From positions 22,028,079 through 22,092,078 of the forward strand of contig NW_004454181.1 in NCBI RefSeq assembly GCF_000283155.1: DNA of 64,000 nucleotides, written 5' to 3'. This DNA comes from Ceratotherium simum simum. Taxonomy: Eukaryota > Chordata > Mammalia > Perissodactyla > Rhinocerotidae. Under the pieces are notes generated by a model. The model ran no database searches. It was not told the DNA's origin and saw only the letters and a list, made by a program, of their open reading frames with translations. Position 1 is the first letter of the stretch. The number at the start of each line of letters is the position of its first letter. Both the position numbers and the translations under genes were made by a program. Below, one piece after another: positions 10,526 through 22,479 of this stretch.

Positions 10526-12254
10526 ATAGGGTCTGTTTTGATATGATTTACATACTCACACTTTTCACAGTCCGTGAAAAGGAAGAACTTTATCTTACAC
10601 TTAAAACTAAGAGCCAAATCCTATTGCTAAACATGCGTTCCTCACACCAATTGAAATTGGCCATGAGTAACTTGGCAAACCCTATCAGAATACTATGTGG
10701 GAATTCAGTGTCAATGAGCATCTTACAGCCAGAGCTGATGGCTTCACGACTTGGCAGTGTTGATATGATCTGGAGACACTTCTAATTAAAGACACAGTTG
10801 GATTTAATTTAATCCTGGCACAAACAGCCACAGCCTTCCTCTTAGCAGCATTTGCATTTGCAGAAATCCTTTGGGATTGTTTAGGCTTTAATTTTTTTTA
10901 AAACCCATAAGACCTTGGCAGATCTTTCACAAGTAGAAGGAAAGATCAGGAAGGTACTCCAAAATGCTGAGTATATAGTAGGCATAAAAATAAACATCTG
11001 TCAATTGGTTTCTACTGTTCCATGTTTTTGTTAGTCTTTCTAAGTAGTATATCCTTTACGTAGTATTTTTACACAATTGTTATGTAGAAATACCTCTTAT
11101 TTAAGTACAGTGAAGGTCATCAAATAAGGGTAGAATATCTGTGTTCTTATAATGCCTTAAAATAGTTTAATAGCCTCTTGTCATTTGATTGGCACTCAAA
11201 TGATGAAATCTCATTTTAGTACCCTAAGTAAACCTACACAGCCAAACACCATGATGGAGAGAGGTATTTGCCCATGTACTTACATTATCACAAATAGACG
11301 TTATTAAGGACAGCTAAGTTTTAGATGAAGAAACTATAATTGTAACTCTTAAAAACAAATATATAAATTTGCTTCTAAGGTCAAAAGGTTTGGCTTAAGC
11401 AGTGTATCACTTTTCAAACTAAATTCCGACATTCTCCTTCACAAATGGTGGTGCACTAAGGCACTTTAGATGGAAGGTAAATTTACATAAATATAACACA
11501 ACCACCTCCATTCATGTGGTGTTTTTCAATGTGTTTTGCATTTTTTTATTTTTAAAAAGTGTGATACTGTTCCTAAAATGGGAAGATATACAGATGTTTT
11601 TGTACCGATGTCATTCGAAATATAGAGGGAGATGGGGAGGGTTCTTATCCATGGAAGCCTCAAAACATCTTTGAAAATTAAGCTGGAGGCTGGGGAAGGG
11701 GTGGAGGTCACTGGATCCAACCTGTAGATGATATTTGATATGGCTTCAATTTTTATTTGCTTATCAATCCTAGAAACATAACAATGATGTGCATTCCTTC
11801 ATAGCTACATCTCTACAACCCTAGCAGGCCCCACAAAGTGTCATCGATTTATAACAGAAGTGTTGCTCGCAGAAGTGGATGTTAGGAGATTCTGCCCACT
11901 CCTCAGAAGGCTGTGACAGAACTGTCACAGGACTACCAGACGTCCCTGTCTCTGGGCTGAGCAGCTGCCATTACAGCTTTGTAGGGAAGGTAAAAAAGCC
12001 ACAACAACTTAAAAAAAAAGTCGAGCTGCCTTGAAAATCTCAATTCTGGTTAAAAATAATACATCAGTTTCTGAGAATAGAGAAATGCCTTTAAATTGTC
12101 CCAGATTGGTGGAAGGCAGATGGAGACCTAGAGAAATACCACAAGTTTTACAAGAGTTCTTAAGAGCAAAAGTACTAGGTTAAGTTCGATATGTTTCCCA
12201 AGTAAAATGCTCTGCATAGTGCTCATTTATATCATCTTTATTTATATTATTACG
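10526..12254. other. Unassigned non-coding sequence
   Basis: 1.7 kb with short chance frames only and no assigned repeat. One of the longer repeat-poor stretches. Confidence 0.4.
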
Positions 12255-12397
12255 GTTTTTTAAAAGATCTTTTGAGTTACAATTGACATACAATGAACTG
12301 CATACATTTCAAGCGTATGGATGGACAATTTTTGACATATGGTCACACCTATGGAACCATCTTCACAGTGAGGATGAGGAACATATCCATCAGATCC
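12255..12397 (-). repeat. Antisense L1 3'UTR, left part
   Basis: AGTTACAATTGACATACAAT and GAGGAACATATCCATCAGAT are antisense L1 3'UTR text. It continues after the SINE at 12727. Confidence 0.8.
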
Positions 12398-12409
12398 AAT
12401 GGTTTCTTT
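12398..12409. repeat. SINE target-site duplication, left copy
   Basis: AATGGTTTCTTT, repeated exactly at 12715-12726. Confidence 0.85.
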
Positions 12410-12714
12410 TTCCTTTTTGTGAGCAAGATCAGCCCTGAGCTAACATCCATGCCAATCCTCCTCTTTTTGCTGAGGAAGACTGGCCCTGAGCTAACATCTA
12501 TTGCCAATCCTCCTCCTTTTTTTTCCCTTTTTCTCCCCAAAGCCCCAGTAGATAGTTGTATGTCATAGTTGCACATCCTTCTAGTTGCTGTATGTGGGAT
12601 GCCACCTCAGCATGGCTGGACAAGTGGTGCATAGGTGTGCGCCCAGGATCCGATCCCGGGCCGCCAGTAGCAGAGCGTGCACACTCACCCGCTAAGCCAC
12701 GGGGCTGGCCCCCT
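12410..12714 (-). mobile_element. Perissodactyl tRNA-type SINE, long composite form
   Basis: Reads antisense: two GAGCTAACATC units with GAGGAAGACTGGCCC, then CCCCAGTAGATAGTTGTATG and CATCCTTCTAGTTGCTG, then the tRNA-like head ending CACGGGGCTGGCCCC. It carries both the CAACTAGAAGGATG body and the double GTTAGCTCAG tail. A 12-bp exact target duplication frames it. Confidence 0.93.
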
Positions 12715-12726
12715 AATGGTTTCTTT
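12715..12726. repeat. SINE target-site duplication, right copy
   Basis: AATGGTTTCTTT, identical to 12398-12409. Confidence 0.85.
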
Positions 12727-13830
12727 ATATGGCTCTGTAATTTCTCTCTCCCAGGCCTCTCCAATCACCTCCTTCCAACCCAGGTAACCACTGACATGAA
12801 TTATATGTTGCTAAATTTAGCTTGCATTTCCGGGATTTTATATAAATGGAATCATACAGTAGATACTCACTTTTTAGCTTCTTTCACTCAGCATAATCAT
12901 TCTGAGAGTCATCCTTGGTGTTGCAGGGCATCATTTGTTTTATTGCCAAATTGTTTTCCATTGTATGGATATATCTCAATTTGTTTATCCATTCATCTGT
13001 TGCTGGACATTTTTGTTATTTCCAATTTTGGACTATTACAAATAAAGGTCCAGTGAACATTCACGTATAGTTCTTTCACGTGACATATGCTTTCTTTACT
13101 CTTGAGTAGACACTTAGGAGTACAATGGCTAGGCCATATGTTAAGTGAATGTATGTTTAACTTCTTAGGAAACTGTTAAACTGTTTTCCAAAGAAGTAGT
13201 GCCATTTTGCCTTCCCAAGAGATACATATGAGACTTCCAGTTGTTCCACATACTCAAAAACACTTGGTATTTTCAGGTTTTTAAATTTAACTTTAGCTGT
13301 TCTAGGCGTGTCATGATATCTCCTTGTGGTTTAAATGTGCATTTCCCCAATGACTAACGATGTTGAGCAATTTTTCATGTGCTTACTTTCTATTTGTGTA
13401 TGTTCTTTGGTGCAACATCTGTTTAAATCTTTACCATATTTTCATTGGGTTGCTTTTCTTCTTATTATTGAGTTATAAAAGTTCTTTATATAGTCTAGAA
13501 ACAAGTCCTGTGTTTGATATCTGTTTTGCATATTTTCTCCCAGTCTGTGCCCACCTTTTCATTTTCTTAACTGTGCTTTTAGAAGAGCAAAAATGATTTT
13601 TTCTTTTATAGTTTTGCACTTTTTGTGTCATATTAAAAATCTTTGACAAAACCAAAGTCACTAAACTTTTTATATTTTTCAAGAAGTTTCTAGAAATCCA
13701 ATAGTTTTTGTTGTTGTTGTTGCTGTTATTTTCAATATGTATCTACACTCGTACTGTGGTAAATTGTAAAAAATCCTCTTTCTTTTCTTTCATATCTTTA
13801 TGAAAACTCATTCCCTATAATTGCGTTACG
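12727..13830 (-). repeat. Antisense L1, right part (3'UTR into ORF2 C-terminus)
   Basis: GGAATCATACAGTAGATACT, TTTCACTCAGCATAATCATT, GTTTATCCATTCATCTGTTG and TTTCTCCCAGTCTGTGCC are the standard antisense L1 order, ending in ORF2 C-terminal coding sequence. A (TTG)n patch lies near 13708. Right boundary is approximate. Confidence 0.85.
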
Positions 13831-15035
13831 TCAGAAGGTGATGTTCATTTTTTTATAAGATGCTGAGTGCTCTTATCCTCATCTTTTGAAAAACTAACTC
13901 AGAATACGAAGAAAAAAATGTGCAACGCTGTATAAAACATGTATGGTCATAAAAATTGCTGTTGAATTCCAGGAAACCAGCTGATATGAGCAATGGTGTA
14001 AATATTCAAAGAAATCTATGGTATAGCGAACTGTTTCCTTGTAGTGTGCTGGGACTATATAAAAATTGATCCCGGCTGAAAAGAAGGAAGATTTTAAAGA
14101 TTAAAAATAGATGCCATGTTAAATCTTCTGAGATGGTATTTAAAACCGAAGACTAAATAATTTAAAACTTTGGATAAGTTGCTTCCTGCCTTCCTTTCAG
14201 AGTACTTTTTCCCCCGGTGAGTCATAAAATTACAACTGCAAAGTGGTCTGCTTTTTTAACTTTTTAAGATGTATGCTCTGACTGAAACATAAATACTATG
14301 TGTGTATTCCTTTTGTAATGACTTATCGAAGAGAAATGGTGGTAGGTGATTTAAAAATAGGACAGAATAAAATTCAACAAAAATGTTATTGGTTTCCTAC
14401 TATGCGTATTTACCAAATGATGTGCAAGTGCAGCACCAGTGGTGGCCATGAAGAGATAGAAAACTGAATAACAAATGAAGTCTGCTCTTAAAAATATTAA
14501 CTTCTTTTAGGTGTCCCATTAGTCAAAAAGGTGTTTACCTTCAAGTAAACACCTAATGCAGAGGTCAGGAAATGGAGATATGATTTACACTTGGAAGGAA
14601 CAGAACAAATTTTTACATCAAGAAATGGTGGAAAGTTAGGATTAATAGAGCATGGCTAGTTTAGGGATTATCTCAAAAGTAGCTAAGAGAAGCTTGGACG
14701 TAAAGTACTATAAGAAGACAAGGGGACAAAATAAAGAGTTTTTTCAATCAGATGCAAGGTGTCAATGACAAATAAGTATGGCACCTCCATGAGCCATTGT
14801 GCTAGAGCCTTGATCAATAAGGAGAGAAGAATATAATAAAAATTGTCCTTAGAAGATTAGCCAGATAGTCATAGAAAGAATGGCTCGGAGAGAGGAAGGA
14901 ATAAAGCAAAAATATATTTGTAGAAACTTGGGCATAAAATGGAGGGAGGACAAGCTAGGGAGGACCAGAGGAAATTGAAAAAAGAAAATGGCAGATCAGA
15001 GCTATTTTAAGGAATGGTGCACTCTGTGCTTCACT
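13831..15035. other. Unassigned non-coding sequence
   Basis: No gene or repeat assigned. It contains the hairpin at 14529-14554. Confidence 0.4.
14529..14554. repeat. Perfect short inverted repeat
   Basis: AGGTGTTTAC, six-base loop CTTCAA, GTAAACACCT. Ten perfect base pairs. Confidence 0.85.
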
Positions 15036-15039
15036 GTGT

Positions 15040-15125
15040 GCTCTATGATTGCAGGAGCCACATTTTCCTTACTCATCTTTGTATCCTCAGCAATTAGCAC
15101 TATGAAGTAATAAATAAATGAATAT
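15040..15125 (+). repeat. L2 LINE 3' end fragment
   Basis: GATTGCAGGAGCCACATTTT, CATCTTTGTATCCTCAGCAA and a TAATAAATAAATGAAT end match L2. Confidence 0.6.
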
Positions 15126-15552
15126 CATCTGAACCTTAAAAATATTATTGTTCAATTCACCATGACAGCTAGAGAGTTCAACACTCTCCTCTCAGTAATT
15201 TGACAGAACAGATAGAAAGAAAATTATTAATGCTGTAGAAGACATGAATAACACTATCAACTAACCTGACCTAATTGATAATTATAGAACACTCCGCCAA
15301 ACAACAGCAGAATACATATTCTTCTCAAGTGTACACAAAATACGTACCAAGATAGACTATATATGGGTCTAAAAAGGCTGAATAAGTTTAAAGGGATTCA
15401 AGTCATACCAAGTATATTTTTTGACCAATATAGAGTTGTATTATAAATCAACAACAGAAAGATGACCCAAAACTCCCCCAAATATTTGGAAACTAAATAA
15501 TACATTTCTAAACAACTTTTATCTAAAAGAAGAAATAAAAAAATAAATGTAT

Positions 15553-15765
15553 GGGGCCGGCTCCGTGGCTTAGCGGTTAAGTGCGCGCACTCTGCTGCTG
15601 GCGGCCCGGGTTCAGATCCCGGGCGCACACCAACGCACCACTTCCCCGGCCATGCTGAGGCCACGTCCCACATACAGCAACTAGAAGGATGTGCAGCTAT
15701 GACATACAACTATCTACTGGGGCTTTGGAGGAAAAAAATAAAAAATTAAAAAAAAAAAGTAAAAA
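15553..15765 (+). mobile_element. Perissodactyl tRNA-type SINE, short form
   Basis: Starts GGGGCCGGCTCCGTGGCTTA, has the box-B-like GGTTCAGATCCC and body CAACTAGAAGGATGTGCAGC, and ends TACTGGGGCTTTGG plus an A-rich tail. No GTTAGCTCAG tail module. Flanking duplication not clear in the A-rich surroundings. Confidence 0.92.
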
Positions 15766-15971
15766 GTAGTTTTAACTAGTTTAAAATGAAAACACATATC
15801 AAAATTTGTGAGATGAATCTGAAAGGGAAATCTATAGCATTAAACACCTATATTAGAAAACAAAAAAAGGTCTCAAATCAATGACCTCAGCTTCCATCAT
15901 AATAAACTAAAAAAATAAGAGCAAATAATACCCAAAGTAAGCAGGAGAAAAGAAATAGTAAGAAAATAAAC

Positions 15972-16211
15972 ATTTTTTGTGTGTGAGAAAGATCGGCCCT
16001 GAGCTAATATCTGCCAATCCTCCTCTTTTTGCTGAGGAAGACTGGCCCTGAGCTAACATCCATGCCCATCTTCCTCCACTTTATATGGGAGGCCGCCACA
16101 GCATGGCTTGCCAAGTGGTGCGTCGGTGGGCGCCCAGGATCTGACCCGGCGAACCCCAGGCCACCACAGCAGAGCACGTGCACTTGACCACTTGTGCCAC
16201 CAGGCCAGCCC
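15972..16211 (-). mobile_element. Perissodactyl tRNA-type SINE, GTTAGCTCAG-tailed form
   Basis: Antisense: GAGCTAATATCTGCCAATCC, GAGGAAGACTGGCCCTGAGC, CCACTTTATATGGGAGGCCG, and a head ending CCACCAGGCCAGCC. Lacks the AACTAGAAGGATG body. The 12-bp duplication AAGAAAATAAAC lies at 15960-15971 and 16212-16223. Confidence 0.92.
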
Positions 16212-16677
16212 AAGAAAATAAACTTTTTAAAAGGCAGAAATTAATAAAGCAGAAAACAGAAAAAAAATAGAGAAAAACAATAAAATCAAAAGTGAGTTTG
16301 TTAGGAAGATGAATAAAACTGAAAAATTTCTAGCCAGATTGCTCAGGAAAAAAGGGAGAAGACATAAATTACCAGTATCGTGAAAGAGAGACGTGACATC
16401 ACAACAGATTCTACAGATACTAAACTGATAATAAGGTAATATTCTGAACAACTTTATGTCAATGAGTTTGAAAACATAGATGAAATGGACAATTTCCGTT
16501 AAAAGATGCAAATTGCCAAAGTTCATTGAAGAAGAAATAAGATAACCTAAATAGCCAAATATCTCGTAAAGAAATTAAATTTGTAGTTAAAAACCTTCCT
16601 ACAAAGAAAATCCTGGGCCCAGATGTTTTCACTGGTGAATCCTACCAAACATTTAAGGAAGAAATAATGCCAATTCT

Positions 16678-16929
16678 TTTTTTGTGTGTGTAAGGAAGAT
16701 CGGTCCTGAGCTAACATCTGCCAATCCTCCTCTTTTTTTTTTTTTTGCTGAGGAAGACTGGCCCTGGGCTGACATCCATGCCCATCTTCTTCCACTTTAT
16801 ATGAGAGGCCGCCACTGTATGGCTTGACAAGCAGTGCATCGGTGAGCTCCCGGGATCCGAACTAGCGAACCCCAGGCTGCCGCAGCGGAGCGCGCACACT
16901 TAACCACTTGCACCACCAGGCCAGCCCCT
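16678..16929 (-). mobile_element. Perissodactyl tRNA-type SINE, GTTAGCTCAG-tailed form
   Basis: Same architecture as the copy at 15972. The 18-bp target duplication AGAAATAATGCCAATTCT is at 16660-16677 and 16930-16947, with one mismatch. Confidence 0.93.
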
Positions 16930-17210
16930 AGAAATAATGCCAGTTCTAATAAAAGCTTCCAGAAAATTGAAGAGGAGACAATATTTTCCAACTTATTATA
17001 TGAAGCCAGAATTATTCTAATACCAGAACCTGGCAAAGATATTACAAGACAAGAAAACTACAGACCTAACTAACTAAGAAACACTTTCTATATGGAAAAA
17101 GGATAATACATCAAGATCAAATAGGACTTATCCCAGGAACACAGGGTTGATTTAACATTTAAAAATCAATCAGTATAATTTGTCATATTAACAGATTTGT
17201 TTTAAAAAGG

Positions 17211-17456
17211 GTGATCATGTCCATAGATGCAGAAAAAGCATTTGATATTTCCATTCCTAAAAGTATCCTTAGCAAACTAGAAACGGAAGAGAACTTCTCC
17301 AATGTGATAAAGGGCATCTACAAGAAATCATACCTATTGGTGAAAAACAAGGTTTTCTCCCAAAGATCGGGAACAAGGGAAACCTGTTCACTCTTACCAT
17401 TTCTATTCAACATTGTCCTGGAGATTCCAGCAAGTCCAATAATGCATGAAAAATAA
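17211..17456 (+). pseudogene. L1 ORF2 reverse transcriptase remnant
   Basis: Encodes the RT palm start MSIDAEKAFD, where the aspartate corresponds to the first catalytic carboxylate, then a degenerate RSGTRETCSLLPFLFNIVLE block (usual form ends [16 protein letters not shown]). Downstream, VDDITIYTENP in another frame is the degraded FADD catalytic box. Stops and frame breaks mark it as dead. The nearby ORF2 host pieces lie on the same strand. Confidence 0.85.
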
Positions 17457-17599
17457 ATTAAAAGTGTGCACATTAGTGAGGGAAAAAAATGCCATCTTTA
17501 TGTGTAGACGACATAACCATCTATACAGAAAATCCTATGGAATCTATATAAAAAAAAAATCTACCAGAACTGATAAGTAGTTGTCTGGAGATGGAGGGA

Positions 17600-17795
17600 A
17601 GGAGAGGAAGAAAGGTATTACAGAGGTACATGAGAATCTTTCAAGGATGAAAGATATGTTTATTGTCTTGATTTTTGTGATAGTTTCATGAGTGCATATA
17701 GATATATATCAGAACTTACCAAATTATACATTTTAAATATGAGTATTTTACTGTATGTCAATTATGCCTCAATACAGCTTTAATTAAAAAAAACT
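17600..17795 (+). repeat. L1 3'UTR fragment
   Basis: GTAGTTGTCTGGAGATGGAG, TATTGTCTTGATTTTTGTGA and TCAATTATGCCTCAATACAG followed by an A-rich end match old L1 3'UTRs. It may be the tail of the preceding ORF2 copy after an internal deletion. Confidence 0.6.
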
Positions 17796-17809
17796 ATTGT
17801 CGTAATAAA

Positions 17810-18230
17810 GGTCTCAAATGGCTTATATTTCATATCATGTCTTAGCTCCAACTATAAATATTAAATCCACATATAGCCCTTTTTTTTCTACAGAATCCAT
17901 ATGGTCAGGAGAAAGAGTTGTGACAAATGAGATATAAGATGTCTCTGCTAGGGTTCTGGGAAAAGCCTTTACTTTCCAAATAAAAATGAAATATATCCAA
18001 CTAGGGCAGTCCTTCACTCTGCCTCTTTCTTCTACTTTGAAATTGGGCATGATGTCTGGGACTGTGGCAGCCATCTTGTGATTCTGATGAGTAGCTAAAC
18101 CAATGCCAGCTATGACCTACCTCTCTACATGAAGTTTCTAATATGAGAAAAATAAAGCTCAAATGTTTATTTCACTGTTCGTCACGTTTTCTTTTATTTG
18201 CAGCTAACTGAATTCTTACAGATACACTTC
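17810..18230 (+). repeat. LTR-like element (MLT1/MaLR-type candidate)
   Basis: GTGGCAGCCATCTTGTGATT, CTCTGCCTCTTTCTTCTACT and TTATTTGCAGCTAACTGAAT followed by ACAGATACA match the same dispersed LTR group as at 9340. It separates two L1 pieces. Confidence 0.4.
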
Positions 18231-18439
18231 CCATATTTTTAAAGAGAAGAACATAGCTCTCTCCCATCCTTCTTGACTTACTACTGCATTAATAATCCTC
18301 TTCTAGATTTCTGCCAGAATGTTACTCCCCCGATTCTCTTTCTGAACCTCCCTTGTCATTTTTTCAGCAAGTCGTAACAAACTACAAAGGTATTTCTGAG
18401 AACCTCTGGTATTCTTTCACCAAGCTATGCAAGTTTAAA

Positions 18440-19275
18440 AGTAATTCATTGGCTAATAAGCACAGGAAAACATACTCAACAACAAACATTAGTCACCAGG
18501 GAAGTGCAAACAAAACCACAATGGGATACTACTTCACACTCACTAAGATAGCTATAATCAAAAAGACAAATAATAACAACAAGCGTTGGCAAGAATGTGG
18601 AGAATGGGACCCTCATATACCGCTGGCAAGAATGTAAAATGATGCAGCGACTTTACACTCTGGCAGTTCCTTAAAAGGTTGAACATAGGGTTATCATATC
18701 ACCTTGCAATTGCACTCCTAGGTATGTCCCCAAGAGAAATGAAAACATATGTCTCCACAAAAGCTTGTATACAAATGTTCATAACAGTATTATTCATAAT
18801 AGGCCAAAACAGAAACAACTCAAATTTAATAAACTCACAAATGGATAAATAAAATGTGGTCTATCTATACAACAGAACATTATTCATTCATGAAAATGAA
18901 TGAAGTGCTGATACCAGTTAAAATATATACTATGAACCTTGAAAACATCATGCTAAGTGAAAGAAGCTAGTCGCAAAAGATCATATATTGTATGACTCCA
19001 TTTATACAAAATGTCCAGAACAGGCAAATCTATAGAGACATAAAGTAGTTCAGTGGTTGCCAGGAGATGAGAGGGGGAGGGAAATGGAGAGTGATTCATA
19101 ACAGACATGAGGTTTGTTTTTGGAGTAATGAAAATGTTCTAAAATTCATGGTGGGGATGGTCGTACAATTGTGAATATACTAAAACCTACTGAATTGAAA
19201 GCTTTTTAAATGAGTGTATTGTATTAGGTATGTTAATTATATCTTAATCTGTGTTATATATATATTTTTTTAAAG
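18440..19275 (+). repeat. L1 LINE ORF2 C-terminus and 3'UTR
   Basis: Encodes pieces such as TMGYYFTLTKIAIIKKTNNN in the frame 18353-18637, then nucleotide landmarks GGATAAATAAAATGTGGTCT, GTAGTTCAGTGGTTGCCAGG and GAATGAAATGTTCT-like 3'UTR, ending in an AT/T-rich tail. Old, with many stops. Confidence 0.8.
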
Positions 19276-19918
19276 TAATCAAACATCCTTAGCAGGAAGT
19301 GTTTGGTTTTTATTCCCCCCATTGGGACCTATATTAGGTAGTTTTGCCTGCTTTTAATCATCTCCCAGTGACAAGTTTTGCAAAAGAACCACTACCAGGA
19401 AATGCGTAAAGAGCAGAGCTCAGAAACGAGCATAGATTTCTGCATGGCTTGCTGAGCCCTGGTGGAAAACCACTTACCACTTACTTTTTGATTTGCCAAC
19501 ATATAAAAGCATGGCCGTGTCACAGAGATGAAGATAAACAAGAGTACCTCACCTTTGTGTCATGCTGACAACATAGAACTAAAAGGTCTCTTTCGGCTCT
19601 AAAATTTTATGAGTTTATGATGCCATTTGATCTCACAACAATTCCAAGGAGAAAGCAGGCTTATATTATTATATAACTGTTTGCATATAACATGTTTGTT
19701 TGAACAATGTTTGTCTGAAGCTCAAAAACTTGAAGGTTATATTTAGTCAACACACACAAAGAAATCATGCATTTATACTGCAAGTGGATTTCTGAAGAAT
19801 CCTATGGTTAAAAATATGTAATGTAGAGGCCAAAACAAACCTCAAGATATATAAATATTTTTTCAAAGATATATAGAAATAAAGATTTACTTAGCTAATT
19901 ATCTAGAATGTTTTCTTA
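19276..19918. other. Unassigned non-coding sequence
   Basis: Nothing recognised between the L1 tail and the SINE duplication. Confidence 0.4.
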
Positions 19919-19930
19919 AGAATTGATTTT

Positions 19931-20173
19931 TTTTTTTCAGGGAAAGATTCACCCAGAGCTAACATCTGTTGCCAATCTTATTCTTTTTTTTTTTCTTTCT
20001 TCCCCAAAGCCCCAGTGCATGGTTGTATATGCTAGCTGTAAGTTGTTCTCATTCTTCTAGGTGAGCCACTGCCACAGCATGGCAACTGACAGCTGGGTGG
20101 TGTGGTTTTGCAACCTGGGCCACTGAAGCAGTGAGAGCTGAACTTGAACCACTAGGCCATCAGGGCTGGCTCG
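19931..20173 (-). mobile_element. Divergent tRNA-type SINE (older perissodactyl form)
   Basis: Antisense with AGAGCTAACATCTGTTGCCA, CCCCAAAGCCCCAGTGCATG, a GTGGTGTGGTTTTGCAACCT middle and a head ending AACCACTAGGCCATCAGGGC. Much more diverged than the other SINEs. The 12-bp duplication AGAATTGATTTT is at 19919-19930 and 20174-20185. Confidence 0.85.
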
Positions 20174-20185
20174 AGAATTGATTTT

Positions 20186-21437
20186 AGAGTTGAAAAATCA
20201 CTCCTATGCAGATTATTTTTAATGAGAGTTAGAAGACAAAACAAGAATTTACACTTTCCTTTCAAGTATCTCTTCATTTACAAGCCCATAGAAATTTACA
20301 TTCATTGAGAGTCCCCAAACCACAGCTCAATCAGCTCACTACTCTTCTGATTTTTTCCTGATAATTCCACCATGTCACAAAATAAGGTAGTCTTCACTCA
20401 TCTTCTTCTGTTGTCTCAATTTGTCTCTTTCTTTCTTTCTTTCCTTTGTTATTATAAATGCATAACACCTTGGGCCTGACCTGCCTTTATAGATTCTCAA
20501 ATGCCTCTCCAAAAGAATATAAACTCCATTGTAGGGCCTATGGCAGGACGCAGTGCTTTATAAAACTCCAGTATACGGTAGAGAAAATACACTCCTTTAA
20601 AGTTTAAAGATTTTTTTCCACTCTACAAAAGATACTCAGAGAAAAAGCTCCTTTTAAAATGACTTGCCCTGTCACTTCATTAATATTTAAAGTTTCTCTT
20701 TTGCTGGTAGCTACTTACTGCATATCTAAGCATGTATCTACTCTAAGGGGCAATTTTTCCCTAGCTTTGTCGTGGGCTTTCAAATAGTAGATCAATATTC
20801 ACTTGGTGTGTTTTAGTCCTTGAAGACACCTAATTGCCTTTGATTCTTCGTTCCTAAATATTTTGTTTTATTGTGACCTTCCTTTGAACTCCACTTGCTA
20901 AAGAATGGGCCCATGCTTCCTCTCCAACATTCTTCCCTCCCTCCCCTTGTGATGGCAGGTTCTTTGCGCTAACAGAGCACTGGCCCACATGGTCGGGAAA
21001 TGAGCTAATGTGGGCTGCTGTCACCCATACAATGCCTCTGTGCAAATTAGAAAATGGTACCCTTCCCCATGGCAGCCACAGCCCTGCAGGTGCCCAGCTA
21101 GTGATCAGAGTGACAGCAGGTTCCTACACCTCTTACCACCCAGGTGCCCCTGGGAGAGCCCATGCACAACCTTCACAAAGGCCTTGGACGTGATCACCAC
21201 TCAGACTTGTCTTCCATTCAGCCATCCCCTTATAAGCAACTGGCTCCATTCAGCTGCTACCCTGATGGTGACAGCATCTAGGACCTAAAAGGGGCTGAAA
21301 TCCCATGTTGAATATCCCTTGTCCTGTGTGTACCTCTCTCAACAGGTCTGTATACAAGGCAGAGGTTCAACAGAGTAAGGGAGAAAGAAATTTTCCTCTA
21401 CTCTTCTAGGTTCTTCTGGATAGTCTAAGAATAAAAT
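20186..21437. other. Unassigned non-coding sequence
   Basis: Contains a short (CTTT)n run near 20427-20446. The GC-richer part at 20990-21290 holds two overlapping chance frames without recognisable domains or splice context. Confidence 0.4.
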
Positions 21438-21932
21438 TGACAGGAGACAGATGAATGGGAGAAAATCAAATAAAGTTTAATAACACATATACATAGGAGA
21501 GACCCAGGAAAACTGAGTAACTCGCCAAAATGGCTGAAGCCACCACCTTAAATACCATCTTCAGCTAAAGGCAAAAGAGGATGTTGGGGATAATGGTTTG
21601 GGACTTCAAAGGGGAGGCATGCAATTCACATGGAGATGGAAAAGCAAATGTTGGTAAATAAATGTTTGCCATGCCATGCAGAGACAATGGGACATGGAGA
21701 GGACTCTGATCTCTAGGCCTTGCTGAGTCTCCTCTACCACACCTAGCCCATATTCTTTGTAGGTATCTCTGGTGATAGTTCTGTTCCTGTTACAGGCTAT
21801 TCATCTGAATTCTTTTAGGCAGTTAAGCGGAAGAAAACTTCCCAAGTCTTCTGTTTCTTATAAATAATCAACCTAAAATAATCAATATCCCAAAGAGCCA
21901 TATTTTGGGGTGGCAAACTCTGTTCCCCTTCA
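21438..21932 (-). repeat. LTR-like element, probably class I ERV, antisense
   Basis: Starts TGACAGGAGACAGATGAATG, contains AGAGACCCAGGAAAACTGAG, CCAAAATGGCTGAAGCCACC and TCTGGTGATAGTTCTGTTCC, and ends TGGCAAACTCTGTTCCCCTT CA. TG...CA ends and layout fit a solo LTR I recall from laurasiatherian genomes. No matching target duplication; non-coding. Confidence 0.5.
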
Positions 21933-21959
21933 GTCGGTAGGAAAGGATCACATATGTTG

Positions 21960-22150
21960 ATGTTCAAGTCTTACTTGTGCTATCTGTATGACTTTGAATA
22001 ATTTACTCAGCCTCTCAGAACCTCAGGTTCCTTATCTGCAACACTGGGAAAGGAACACCCGTGTCACAGTGTTGCAGAGGAGTAAGTGAGAAGTTGTATG
22101 TAAAGAGTTTTAGCAGGGTGCCTGGAGCAGAAAAGCTCTCAAAAATGGCA
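21960..22150 (-). repeat. MIR SINE
   Basis: Antisense MIR: CAGCCTCTCAGAACCTCAGG, TTCCTTATCTGCAACACTGG, then AGGGTGCCTGGAGCAGAAAA. Confidence 0.8.
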
Positions 22151-22479
22151 GTTGCTATAGCTCTTGTGCATGTTATTTTTAAGAACATTTATTGATGGAT
22201 AAACTGCCCAAAATCAGCAAGGAATTTCCACCACTGAATTTGTTGCCATAATAAGACATTATGCCTCATTAGCATAGCATTTTGCAAAGCTAAAATTCTT
22301 GAAGCCCAAAGGACAACTGTGAATGAATATTTGGAAGTCTCCAACTCAATTGATCTGTTAACTCTGAATTCAGGCTTCTTTCCAAAGAAATCTGACGTTC
22401 ATAACACAGAAGACTCAGAAAGGATTTTCACCTTGATTCTCTAACATGCAAATCTTTTGATAAAGATTTTTTTAACTCT

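Larger units (their letters stand above)
15150..17595 (+). repeat. Old L1 LINE, ORF2 endonuclease-to-RT region, split by three SINEs
   Basis: The host pieces 15150-15552, 15766-15959, 16224-16659 and 16948-17595 read in L1 ORF2 order. Landmarks are GAACACTCCGCCAAACAACA, ATACATATTCTTCTCAAGTG, CTATAGCATTAAACACCTAT, AAAATCCTGGGCCCAGATGT and the RT block encoding SIDAEKAFD. Three SINEs interrupt it. Heavily decayed. Confidence 0.85.

Noticed and set aside
12556..13056. 166-codon plus-strand frame
   Set aside because: Runs from the reverse strand of a SINE into antisense L1; no protein match expected.
21008..21288. Two overlapping frames in GC-richer sequence that could be an exon
   Set aside because: No clear splice sites in frame, no domain and no neighbouring exon; not enough to call a gene.
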